From assembly GCA_041751935.1 (NCBI GenBank), contig JBGSIA010000209.1:1-64000 (forward strand): a stretch of 64,000 nucleotides of DNA, written 5' to 3'. How positions within the stretch are numbered: the stretch's first letter is position 1; every line of letters starts with the position of its first letter. This document shows, piece by piece, positions 11,901 to 18,371 of the stretch. The DNA comes from JBBSJZ01 sp041751935. GTDB lineage: Bacteria > Planctomycetota > Planctomycetia > Pirellulales > Pirellulaceae. The notes beneath the pieces are model-generated. The model was not told the DNA's origin. It saw only the letters and a program-made list of their open reading frames with translations, and made no database searches. Both the position numbers and the translations under genes were made by a program.

Positions 11901-14121
11901 TGACATCGCCATCGGCACGAACTCCACGGGAACGATTCAAGAGTATGAACGCATCCGAAAGTGACACATTCCCGCCGGCTAGAATACCTCCGGCAACTTC
12001 CAGATCGCCAGGACTCAGCGAGAAAATCTCACCACTCGCGTCGATCTCATAGGCCTCGGTGTCGTCGGCATTGCTATTGGACTGAATGACCAGTGGTCCC
12101 GATACGGAGAACTGAGGTCGAATGACATCCTGTCCGGCGATCACGCCCCAGTAGTGATTCTGCGCGATTTCGATGTTACCTGTGTTGAATACGACATCGA
12201 CGCCGGCTTCAATTCCTGCCCCTTGGTTGCCAGTGAAAAGAATTGTGGGGCTGGAGGCAATCTCCGAATGATTGACCGTGACGGTCCCGTTGAGCGACTG
12301 CACGCCCGGCCCCAGATTGGTCGTTACTTGCGGCAGAAGGAGATCGATATCACGATTGGCCACGATCCCAGGCCCTAGATTGTTCGAGACAAATAAGCGA
12401 AAGGCCCCCGTTCCGGTGCCGCCCGAGACTGCGCCGCCGGCCGCGATGCCGCCACTGTTTCCAGGGATGTGATCCGCCTCGATCGGATCGCCAAGGGACC
12501 GCGAGAACATATGGATGGGGAGCGACGGATCGCCGTTTAATCCCACGGTACTCGTGCGCGTCTCCGTTCCGAAGACGCCGATGAAGATGTCTTCGTTGGC
12601 GAGCAGTCCCCAGCCAGCATTGGCGGTCACGACGATCGGGCCATTCACAATAATGTCGCCATCGAGCTGTACGTCTGAGTCGATGATCTCGTTGAGCCCA
12701 GGTCCTGCGGCACCCGCGACGACGCCGTGCCCAGCATTTCGTCGAATGTGTTGCTCGAAATCGACATCCGGATTGAGCAGCTCGACATTGCCCTTCACGG
12801 CTTGTACGCCAGTACCAAAGTTGTCTTCAACCAGCGGCTGAAGAAGCCGCACATCTGTATTTCCAAGTACTCCCGCGCCCCGGTTGCGGTTGATGTCCGC
12901 CAGGTTGGCATACACGCTGCCCGAGGCCCAGATACCGCCCCGCGCCTCGTATGGAGCGTCGTGGACCGTTGCGAAATCGCCGATGGCGTCCACAAAGCTA
13001 ATCGTGTCGAAGGACTCGTTGCCGTTGTCCGATACCGACGACCGCAGGGGGCTCGTTCCTGAGAGCGTTTCGGTGACAAGGTTCAGGAACACGTCCCCGC
13101 GTTGAGCAATGATGCCCCACCCGGCATTGCCGGAGACGATCGCCGAAGTGGTGATCTTGACGTCGTACACCACACCGTCCTCACCAGTAGAACTGCCAGC
13201 ACCCGGCCCTATGTCCGCCACAGCGATGATGTCCGTTCCTGCCAGAATGCCCGGACCACCGTTGCCCGTCACAACGATGACCGGCGAAGAAGCATTGCTT
13301 GTGGGAGCATGAAGTTCAATGGCTCCAGCCCGTGACTGAATTCCCGGCCCACCGTTGCTGGTCGCAGTGAGTCCATTGACTGAGGTAATGTCAAACTCTG
13401 CAAGGATCCCGACGCCGTCGTTGCGGTCAACCACAATGGGCCGATCAGCGACGACATGCCGACCGGCAAACACTCCATCAAGTCCGTTGCCGCTGAACGT
13501 GCTTGTCGCATCCATTTCGGCGACATCAGTGGCGCGGTTGATATGCAGCGAGCCACGATGAAAAACGCCGAATCCAAGATTATCGCGGATCACAACTTCG
13601 TTCAGCACGAGCGTTGCATCTACCGAAGTGTCACCCGTAATCCCCGCACCGCCGAAGCCTTCGATCCGCAATCCATGTACGACGACACCGTCGGACTCAA
13701 CCACCAGCCCGTTGATTCCACCGCCCGCGATCGACGTCTGCAAGGTAATTGGGTTCGCACCCACTTGAGCACTGGCATCTATCGTTGTGGCCGCTGTGAT
13801 CGCTGGTAATTGCGAATCGACAACGATCGTGCGGCTGACCGATAGATCGAACGTGATGTTGCTATTCGCATCCGCGTTGGCCAGCTTGATGGCTTCACGC
13901 AAACTGAGTTGATTCCCAGGCGTGCCGGGATCGACATCGACGATGCCATCGTTGAGCAGGTCTTCCAAATCGAGATTCGTGTTTACAACGAAGTCCGCCG
14001 CCAACAAACGTCGGTCTTCCAATCGCTCGAAACGAAGTAGACTTCGCAATCTTCGTCGCCGATCTTGTCGCGATAGTCGAGAAGGAGTGGAAAGCCATTT
14101 TCTTGATTGACACGACTTCAT
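2980..14121 (-). CDS. Giant LEPR-XLL surface protein with beta-helix, ELWxxDGT, LCAT-like lipase and RTX repeats
   Basis: Predicted exported or surface protein of 3,713 aa. Order seen: LEPR-XLL signal (FERLEDRRLLAA, 31-42); CSLREA-like LSLREAIKLAN (72-82); parallel beta-helix repeats to about 740; one dockerin-like Ca loop (DVDTSGNVDLIDVN) near 747; a second beta-helix part; ELWRSDGT-type repeats (about 1120-1550); two DUF11-like modules; NosD-like beta-helix (about 1850-2200); a lipase domain (about 2325-2740) with VVLVPGIFGS, YDWR, GHSMGG (Ser2461), GDETVP (Asp2685) and THTGL (His2727); a CARDB/DUF11-like module; a cadherin-like VLANDSD...GSDSFTYTVSDG module near 3005-3095; PKD-like modules; RTX nonapeptides GGxGxDxLxGG (about 3357-3617); and a C-terminal module of about 95 aa shared with the protein at 15394-16812. 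The start codon overlaps the glycosyltransferase stop (ATGA), and GAGAAG lies upstream. Adhesion or matrix roles, Ca binding and ester hydrolysis are inferences. A chimeric assembly cannot be excluded, but the frame is open throughout. Confidence 0.9.
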   Translation of the reverse strand: MKSCQSRKWLSTPSRLSRQDRRRRLRSLLRFERLEDRRLLAADFVVNTNLDLEDLLNDGIVDVDPGTPGNQLSLREAIKLANADANSNITFDLSVSRTIVVDSQLPAITAATTIDASAQVGANPITLQTSIAGGGINGLVVESDGVVVHGLRIEGFGGAGITGDTSVDATLVLNEVVIRDNLGFGVFHRGSLHINRATDVAEMDATSTFSGNGLDGVFAGRHVVADRPIVVDRNDGVGILAEFDITSVNGLTATSNGGPGIQSRAGAIELHAPTSNASSPVIVVTGNGGPGILAGTDIIAVADIGPGAGSSTGEDGVVYDVKITTSAIVSGNAGWGIIAQRGDVFLNLVTETLSGTSPLRSSVSDNGNESFDTISFVDAIGDFATVHDAPYEARGGIWASGSVYANLADINRNRGAGVLGNTDVRLLQPLVEDNFGTGVQAVKGNVELLNPDVDFEQHIRRNAGHGVVAGAAGPGLNEIIDSDVQLDGDIIVNGPIVVTANAGWGLLANEDIFIGVFGTETRTSTVGLNGDPSLPIHMFSRSLGDPIEADHIPGNSGGIAAGGAVSGGTGTGAFRLFVSNNLGPGIVANRDIDLLLPQVTTNLGPGVQSLNGTVTVNHSEIASSPTILFTGNQGAGIEAGVDVVFNTGNIEIAQNHYWGVIAGQDVIRPQFSVSGPLVIQSNSNADDTEAYEIDASGEIFSLSPGDLEVAGGILAGGNVSLSDAFILLNRSRGVRADGDVTIDRGELCNPFDVDTSGNVDLIDVNFCQAVVTNTNDSGLGSLRNALLIGGDVTFDLDALGTGPITIELSSELEITRFTSLNGPGASELILDAGGRSRILSISEPNGDISVELSGLTMKNGDSFGDRGGALLNDGAELILREVVLQDNLGGQGGAIYSGPGSSDDGGDSYGGDSYGGGGGGPSRLEIIDSQIVNNYALGEGGAVWTATETIISRTTIADNISEFNGGGVFVSADVPDTLTTINASTLSGNQSVFGEGGGASIGNTFLAENVAVSGNTANRGGGLHINFDNSQAELRHLTITLNNGGGLSMDNDGVVMAANSIISGNTGDDVSGDFGDDITNLISIDALLGPLQDNGGPTLTHAIDEDSSAVDTGTAIGVLVDQRGFGRAGLPDIGAYEFALASATLVMDIFPGAEEGFGGELFALGGRVVFNATSSELDAEASIWVSDGTERGTKKEVTNVRISSGIQERIAGVLDDVAIFDGINTSFVDGLYRFNGRSVDLISDTAGGGRDFVTFNGQVFFGDGDVIPSNLWSTNGSSVTLISGSLSYTSLNSFGDRMLVLNDRVYFLGNTPDQGTEVFSTSGTADDVRQESIDVPVSIASLETTESSVYFTGFQFDKPGFRTFDLFTLAPGGQSIALTSFDSGDPSVGGLIANGDVLLFGTSGFLTDGVGKLWRTEGTPESTEVIAEFDEPNSPSFLARTTSGLTYFEADGGLWRTDGTADGTLLLRQFDNTLAITRESSIGIDGSLYFSADDGINGVELWRSDGTPDGTGMIANINPFGDSNPSGFVKAGAKLFFGADDGVHGRELHAIVIQTVSADLSVTVDPSAEEFKGINVFESIPSNFQTAAQLISAGTAAVYEVHVLNEADDEQQLRLIAPTAVPDGWAVSYFSDGVDITIAITGAGFTTDTLAGDTSQFITVEVQSSIDFEDDEQLSLIVEVFDESAEAFPNDAVKLTTSTFAHVADLQVRADLPNAEFVGNDVYELAASADQTVTQFIAPNGTIRYEVLVQNDSASQRRFTVKAPTAIPESWTVRYLVNDVDVTSVIQGLGYETELLAADGGTQSLFVEVTAGPEVASEEVLSLVLQVFKTVDDSTPKDAVVLSTSASRLIVNSTGDQPDPYLGDGVPDVDLVTAGIQTTLRAALQNAELRPGSDEITFDFPESVVATIQINTALPDLTQPIVIDGRSQADNRVVLLGNGGNFPGLSVLGGDSLIAGLVVSGFGAGGIVIDSDNNVIEGNFIGTDRDGMVAVSNGAAGISIVNGNGNRIGGASPEQGNVISGNLAHGVFLSDAEQNVIAGNIIGLGADGVAQLGNSGAGVFLDFASANLIGFSVDHPDSAGNVIGNNALSGIHLQAASDLNVIHGNLIGVGVDGETPAGNLGDGIRIESGLRNIIGLIPNLATVVEEANKIAFNEGAGIAILAAASGAPNTNNSISGNSIYANNGLGIDLNADGRSLNLSGNSTTGANGLRNAPVISLLEEDGFFVQVSGSLHGVADTTFIVEFFYSNPDDATRIEHGNQGQAFVHSIEVTTDASGVVHFQAVIPVAREGEHTLITATARDDQGNTSEFSTPTPDIQLAGGEEIRTPVVLVPGIFGSFPDIDSILGLQYVEWLLQRGFDPNGLIIDPVGLVYQAMVQTLENSGYVQGVDLIVVPYDWRLPVAPASASTPRNGRLDSITVERLTDGRFEFGVDYLTEALKAISENWFQTHGQPLTDVHYIGHSMGGLVGRSYIQSAAYGQLFSSTVVGRDLPLPVINNFTTIGTPHQGAAGSWNAWHDNFIRDLPSRLVLSKVMNHAFQKATGDGAIINPDSTFIDLSGYDTLEEQKLAFLREYSPSIGNLLPTYNFATNFVSTVDLGGATTTENTNHLLEVLNANSGVVTHVPKVARNLVIYGASHKTPDRVELATGTFFDSLVSDSGEIVSFDAVTARDPDIGEQYYVDLFGVGDETVPLISAEGLFVNDGISELFGFAEPGKARSSDITTTFNITHTGLMSNVDVQSLIRDIFVKPSARGPISTLGPRTAGNAAGTVLAPILAFNLIVDPVDALLVDGQGRRLGYTEETGPLQEIPNSVYLGGADGIGWVFDPDPEDGPYTLQLKGLGEQHYVQFTSHSESAVSGFDNTTPLAAGATRTIDIQLPVAPELVDLAAAFVDLPASTVGQNTTYSVALQNLGADASPDSILHVQFDSPISVTNAPASTVVDATNHVLSIPVGDLDPQSSVTVAFTVVSQQAGDLSVQAILFGGANTIDTDITNNLATATTFVNDNPIAVDDAVSTDEDTMVIVNVLANDSDVDGDTLMPAVATAPTNGAARVNADGTITYTPNANFNGSDSFTYTVSDGNGGSATATVSITVNPVNDAPAVSILGAPAIGIEGTAVSLTSDVLDPDAGDPHRLVWTVTKDGAAFASGSGSSFQFTPDDSGSFVVSVTATDGGGLADSEVATILVSNAVPTAEITGPDSLIVGQSATFTLSATDPGAIDQASSFTFAIDWDGDGGVDETIVGPSGTTVSRAFSEEGDNDIVVTATDKDGATSDTAVLSIDVVRGGGNGQPGTAEIINGDLVVTGTTGNDQITVRPDRKHPGQVKVRINGVHAGGFAPIGIIRIDVGAGNDEVYVSKDLAIDSILDGGDGNDLLQGGGSNDLLIGGEGNDELRATLGNDTLEGGEGNDLLRAGEGDDVLDGGNGDDELRGYRGNDLLDGGDGNDLLISGEGHDTLLGGAGNDELWAGRNSDYLDGGDGNDVLKGGDGNDTLIGGAGDDTLNGGSGDDSLDGGDGNDLLQGGTGDDVLVGGDSDDDLRGGAGDDLLDGDDGNDALQGDSGNDLLKGGAGNDTLSGNSGDDILLGGDGDDWLDGDAGRDLLIGGRGSDHLLGNGDDDLLIAGTTSHEDIDTALWAIMAEWTSSRKYDQRVANLRGTGSGARLNGNIFLTAGGPAATVLDDDSQDFLTGDGGNDWYFANVDFGIFDTIYDPKSKETVSDV

Positions 14122-15389
14122 GATATTGCTTCTCTAACAAGTTGGGGGTTAGCGAAAGTTTGTTTAAGGGCCGTTCTAGGTGCGGGCAATGGCTCAGCCA
14201 TCTGTGATTCGAACATCTGCAACTCAAGCATCTGCAGACAGCCGCGAACGGTCAGCGTCAGACTGCCACTTGATCCGCGTTGATATACTTCGTTCGCCAC
14301 GCCGAAGGCACGATTGCCAAGTGCCCGATCGGAACAGAGATCGCAAAGCATTTGGCTGATCGAATCGAGTGTCAGTCGACCGCCCAGCACTCGTCCGACG
14401 CCGAGTTCGGTCAAGGCCGCTGCATTCAAGTCCTGCTCGAGATACCGTGGTAGCAGCAGTTGCGGTCGACCCGCAGCCAGTGCAGCCGTTGCGGTGTTCA
14501 ATCCACCGTGATGCACTATCGCCGATACTTCCGGCAGGACGGTCGATAGCGAGACAGGGTTTGCATGAATCAGGACACCGAGACTTCTCAGTCTGGTGGT
14601 CTGTTCCAGGCTGCTATTCCGCAAATAGGCCTGGCATTCGATCCCGGCCTGAACGAAAGCCGAAAGCACCTGCTCCAGTCCCTCGAAGCCCCCGTCGAGG
14701 TAGGCGAACACACGATTTTGGTTCGTTGATTCATCCGGGCGATTCCAACCGGCCATCGGCCCAACGCATGGCTCCTGGCGAGCTTGTCGATAGGGGTCAA
14801 GTTCCCTAAATGTGACGAGAAAACGTGCTGCGGCTGGAAATGCCGCTGGCAATGAAGTTGGCACCGTACGTCGCCGTTGCCGCTGCACGCATTGAATCGA
14901 TTGCAGGACACGCTCAGTCTCTGTTTGTGGCGGGGTAGGCGTCAGCCTTGCGTACTCGGTCGCATTGGCAGGCGGAATCGTAAACCCATCGCCCACCAAT
15001 ACCACTGGTACTCGCTCACTGGCGGCCAGGCAAACGGTTGGGCTGTGATCGGCCACGATCAACTGAGGATCAATCAAGCGAATCAGTTCCTCACAGGCCT
15101 GAACCATTGCCGACAAACACGACTCATCGTCATAGCCATGTCGAGCTAGCAAATCAGCGTAGGTGGCAGCGACAAATGGACCCTCGCCACGCCATGGAGG
15201 CAACTGCCAACAAGGTGCCTGCAAGATCGGAAAGCCGGTATCCTGCAGAAACCGAGCTGCAACTGGAATCTCGCGCACGGCGAACACCGGACGATGGCCC
15301 TGCGCCGCCAGCTCACGAGCGATCGGCAGCAAGCGACCGACATGCCCGAGTCCCTGTCCCAGCTCGGCGGTAAAGAGGATTGTGGCCAT
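14118..15389 (-). CDS. GT1/UGT-type glycosyltransferase
   Basis: Nucleotide-sugar-dependent glycosyltransferase of the GT1 / GT28-like GT-B fold, 423 aa. The N-terminal domain opens with GQGLGHVGRLLPIARELAAQ, the usual glycine-rich acceptor-side start. The C-terminal donor site shows HHGGLNTATAALAAGRPQLL near residue 292, the family's HxGG..T....A.G.P pattern. I chose the ATG at 15389, four bases after the stop of the upstream RTX gene; an upstream frame extension overlaps that gene and looks non-coding. Its stop overlaps the start of the giant surface-protein gene in an ATGA junction, so the three genes are probably co-transcribed and this one is translationally coupled to its giant neighbour. 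That placement suggests, but does not prove, that it glycosylates one of the two surface proteins. A glycolipid or small-molecule acceptor is the alternative. Confidence 0.85.
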   Translation of the reverse strand: MATILFTAELGQGLGHVGRLLPIARELAAQGHRPVFAVREIPVAARFLQDTGFPILQAPCWQLPPWRGEGPFVAATYADLLARHGYDDESCLSAMVQACEELIRLIDPQLIVADHSPTVCLAASERVPVVLVGDGFTIPPANATEYARLTPTPPQTETERVLQSIQCVQRQRRRTVPTSLPAAFPAAARFLVTFRELDPYRQARQEPCVGPMAGWNRPDESTNQNRVFAYLDGGFEGLEQVLSAFVQAGIECQAYLRNSSLEQTTRLRSLGVLIHANPVSLSTVLPEVSAIVHHGGLNTATAALAAGRPQLLLPRYLEQDLNAAALTELGVGRVLGGRLTLDSISQMLCDLCSDRALGNRAFGVANEVYQRGSSGSLTLTVRGCLQMLELQMFESQMAEPLPAPRTALKQTFANPQLVREAIS

Positions 15390-15393
15390 CGCG

Positions 15394-16812
15394 TTACTCC
15401 GGATCGTTGTTGAATTCAAAATGCCGAAGGTCCAGCAGCGCATCGATCTCATCGGCGTCGAGATTGGCGAAGTACCAGTCATGACCACCGTCACCCCGCA
15501 TGCGGTCGCGCACGCCATCGTCGAAGACGGTCTGCTGCTCTCCGCTGGCGATCAGGAACACGTCTCCATTGAATCGTGCTCCGCTCCCTTCGCCGCTTAG
15601 GTTGGCTCGGCGTTGGGCGTAGCCGCGGTTAGAAGTCCATTCCTCACGGATCAGCGTCAACGCGTGCAGATCAAGATCAAAGGCGGTGTGGCCACCGATC
15701 AGAATGTCGTCTCCCTGTTCCCCGAGCAGTCGATCGGTACCGAGACCGCAGATGAGCACGTCGCGGCCTTGATCGCCACGCAGGACATCGTCGCCGCCGC
15801 CACCAACCAGCCCATCGTTACCTCGACCGGCGCGAATTCGGTCATCTCCCGAGCCGCCGAACAGTACGTCGTCGCCGCCACCACCGATGATCGTGTCATT
15901 GCCATGATCGCCCGCGCCAAATCGCACCTTGCTAGTTGGCATCGTCGTAATGATCGATCCGGGAATGAACGTGTTCTTGCCGCTATCGAAGGAAACCGTG
16001 GCCGTGCTCTGCGCCAGCACCGTTCCAGAATGCGTGCCGGGAGCGTTGATCTGCAACGTGCCGCTCACCGCTTCGACCGTGCCAGAATTGATCAGCGTTA
16101 GAGAATTCGCCAGGATCGATGTCGAGGTATCTGTCACGCCGATGTCCGTCGCGTGATGCCTTATAAGCAGCCCCTCGTTGTTGATCGTCGCATTGCCGAC
16201 CAATCCAAAGCGCCCGTCGATGCGAATTTCACCGTCGGACTGATTGTTCACGATCTGACTGTTCCAACCGACATTGCCGATTTCACTTGAAACCGTCAAC
16301 AGTCCGTGGTTCTCGACCGTCACTCCCGACATGCCGAAATTCGTTCTCAATTCGCCGCCGTCGGCAATCGTCACCGTACCGAAGCCATTGATCGTACCGG
16401 CATCTTGATTACCCAGGTCGAGCTTGACGAATCCGTTGACCAGCAAGTCCTGGTTCACCGTGAGATCGACGCCCGTGTTGAGCAACGTCGCATTGATCTG
16501 CGAGCCAACGCCGACCAGAGTCAAATCGCCGCTACGTAGCTCCAGGTCTTCGTGAGTCACGAGACTGTTGATGCTGAGGGATTGATTCGACTGAGGTGCG
16601 ACATAGCGGATCGTATGGTCGCCGACCAGATCCGGAATCAGCACGTCATCACCTGCGGCAGGAATTCGCCCCAAGTCCCAGTTGGCCGGGTTGTGCCAGA
16701 GGCCATCTTGTTCGGGTGCGTCGCCGTTCCAGGCGATTGCTGCCAGCAGCGCTCGAACTTCTAGTGTCTCCAGCGAAAACGATCGACTCGATTTCCGACG
16801 CAGCGTGGACAT
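15394..16812 (-). CDS. LEPR-XLL/RTX calcium-binding surface protein
   Basis: Exported Ca-binding protein, first gene of the surface-protein operon. The chosen ATG at 16812 puts the LEPR-XLL signal (SLETLEVRALLAA) close to the N-terminus and gives 472 aa. The frame extends upstream to 16935 without a clear ribosome site, and no strong Shine-Dalgarno is seen for the chosen start either. After the signal comes a GLWHNPANW stretch as in planctomycete and autotransporter-associated beta-repeat proteins, then about 200 residues rich in short beta-strand patterns (a probable beta-solenoid). RTX nonapeptides (GGGGDDVLFGGSGDDRI and similar) follow at about 296-371. A C-terminal module of about 95 aa contains EWTSNRGYAQRRANL, GSGARFNG and GDGGHDWYFANLD, and is clearly related to the end of the 3,713-aa protein. 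RTX motifs bind Ca outside the cell; the export route is unknown. Confidence 0.85.
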   Translation of the reverse strand: MSTLRRKSSRSFSLETLEVRALLAAIAWNGDAPEQDGLWHNPANWDLGRIPAAGDDVLIPDLVGDHTIRYVAPQSNQSLSINSLVTHEDLELRSGDLTLVGVGSQINATLLNTGVDLTVNQDLLVNGFVKLDLGNQDAGTINGFGTVTIADGGELRTNFGMSGVTVENHGLLTVSSEIGNVGWNSQIVNNQSDGEIRIDGRFGLVGNATINNEGLLIRHHATDIGVTDTSTSILANSLTLINSGTVEAVSGTLQINAPGTHSGTVLAQSTATVSFDSGKNTFIPGSIITTMPTSKVRFGAGDHGNDTIIGGGGDDVLFGGSGDDRIRAGRGNDGLVGGGGDDVLRGDQGRDVLICGLGTDRLLGEQGDDILIGGHTAFDLDLHALTLIREEWTSNRGYAQRRANLSGEGSGARFNGDVFLIASGEQQTVFDDGVRDRMRGDGGHDWYFANLDADEIDALLDLRHFEFNNDPE

Positions 16813-17173
16813 AGGTATCGTGGCCCGATCGAGTCCCAGACGCTGTAGACATATTGTGAACATGAAGACTGTTCCCGGAGAAGTTTGGCATACGAACTCC
16901 AGCACTGGTCTCATGTGAAGCAGCCAAGCTAACACCGGATGTCAGCATTTTCACAAATCATTCGTCGCTTGAGGGTTGCGGCCTGGCATTCCGCCTCAGT
17001 TCTGCCCGAAAGACGTGAACGGCGCAGCTGATGCTGGTTCCGATAGATAGCGGCAAGCCCTCCAATGACATCCCGCTTTGCAAAAACACCAACGGGACGG
17101 CTTGCGAAGCGCCGCTAAGAGACGCGAGAATTTCCGATTTCTCTTGAAGATACGCCTCGTTTGCAAGCCGCGT

Positions 17174-17221
17174 CACAGAACCGAAGTTGCAAGGAAACAC
17201 AGAACCGAAGTTGCAAGGAAA
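17174..17221. repeat. 24-bp perfect tandem duplication
   Basis: Two identical 24-bp units occupy 17174-17197 and 17198-17221 (beginning CACAGAACCGAAGTTG). They lie in the stretch 16813-17658, which has no gene I can support, although a minus-strand open frame (16958-17356) runs through the repeat and would encode an eight-residue duplication. It looks like replication slippage in non-coding or decayed DNA. Confidence 0.8.
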
Positions 17222-17306
17222 CCAAATGGTGGAAATCAAATGGGTCAGGGTGTGCCGGGACAAAAGCGGCTTTGGATAGAGAATGAACGTTTCATTCGAA
17301 GAACGA

Positions 17307-17570
17307 CTAGCCATCGACTTTGGATTCCGGCGGAGGTGCGGTGAAGGTAACGACACCGTACTGAGCGTCCGCTCGGGAAGAAACGCAGTGCGTTGATGAC
17401 TTCATCGGCCAGTCGACCGATTTCATCGTATGACCAATTGTAACGAGTGAGCCGAGGTACCGAGGCAGTCGCTGGATTGTCGTCCGTATCAAGCCAGAAG
17501 ATCTCCTTTTTTCTTCTCTCGCGTCGAATACTCGATCAACCATGGACTGTTGGCTAGACTAGAAGGATCA
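17307..17570 (-). pseudogene. Decayed coding fragment of unknown function
   Basis: Reading the minus strand in three frames gives protein-like pieces that join end to end: IDPSSLANSPWLIEYSTREK, then LTRYNWSYDEIGRLADEVIN followed by ALRFFPSG, and then AQYGVVTFTAPPPESKVDG ending in a stop. No single frame covers all of them, so at least two frameshifts would be needed. I do not recognise the family. The claim rests only on the amino-acid texture of the pieces and on the neighbouring broken gene and duplications, so it is weak. Confidence 0.3.
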
Positions 17571-17617
17571 ATTTGGACGATATGACATATCGTGCTTTGG
17601 CAGCCTATTGGATTGTT

Positions 17618-17645
17618 GGGCATGAGAAGATCGGGCATGAGAAGA
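17618..17645. repeat. 13-bp direct repeat just upstream of the broken Uma2 gene
   Basis: GGGCATGAGAAGA occurs at 17618-17630 and again at 17633-17645, separated by two bases. The second copy overlaps the purine-rich stretch that would serve as ribosome binding site for the Uma2 reading frame at 17659. It is probably a small slippage duplication. Confidence 0.6.
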
Positions 17646-17658
17646 GAAGTGAAATAAC

Positions 17659-18222
17659 ATGAGTAACGCTCCTCAATTGGAATCCATTTCAGTTGCCGAC
17701 TATTTGGCTGGCGAGGAATTGGCTCGTATCAAGCACGAATACGTTGATGGCCGCGTATTTGCGATGGCTGGCGGAAAAAACGTCCATAATCGAATTGCTT
17801 CACGAGTGCTGGGAAGCCTCTTTCGCCAACTTAGCGAGTCACCCTGCGAAGCATATAACTCGGACACCAAAATTCGGATCAGGTAAAAAGATTGTACGTA
17901 CTTCTATTATCCCGATGTCGCCATTGTGTGTCAGTCGAATCCGGACACCGATACGTTCCAAGATCAACCGGTGCTAATCGTCGAAGTTGTTTCTGAAAGT
18001 GCGCGACGAGTTGACGAGGGCGAAAAGCAGGATCAATATCTGTCGATCGAGTCACTGCAAGCTTACACGCTGCTGGAGCAGGATCGTGCAGCGGCGGTCG
18101 TGTATCATCGACAAGCAGATGGAACTTTTGCTGAGGCGACCTACAACGATCCGAACGCTGTGTTGGAGTTTCCTGAATTGGATGTGAAGCTCAGTTTGGA
18201 AGAACTGCACGCGAGCCGCTGA
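17659..18222 (+). pseudogene. Uma2-family endonuclease gene with one in-frame stop
   Basis: The two halves lie in the same frame and are separated only by TAA at 17884-17886. The first, 75 aa, contains SVADYLAGEELARIKHEYVDG and NSDTKIRIR. The second contains FYYPDVAIVC, FQDQPVLIVEVVSESARR, and D..EK...Y. Together they make a normal-length (187 codons) Uma2/DUF820 protein, a family with a PD-(D/E)XK nuclease fold; the conserved E-V-S-E-S...D...K...Y pattern is intact downstream of the stop. A single CAA-to-TAA change would explain the interruption. It may be a true pseudogene, a sequencing error or, less likely, a readthrough gene. Uma2 genes occur in large paralogous sets in planctomycetes and cyanobacteria, and their biological role is not settled. 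Confidence 0.85.
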
Positions 18223-18371
18223 TGTCGAGAGCGCCGACGATGGCCGTGCAAACCGGTTCGTTGTGACGGATTGGAAAACGAGCGGCTTGTCACCTACTTT
18301 CTGAATGCGTCCAGACCACTAAACTGTGTGCTTCGATCAACACGACGGACATGTAAGCACAGAGTCATCCT

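Noticed and set aside
16958..17356. 132-codon minus-strand frame with an internal eight-residue repeat
   Set aside because: The repeat comes from the 24-bp DNA duplication, no family is recognisable, and the region is otherwise decayed.
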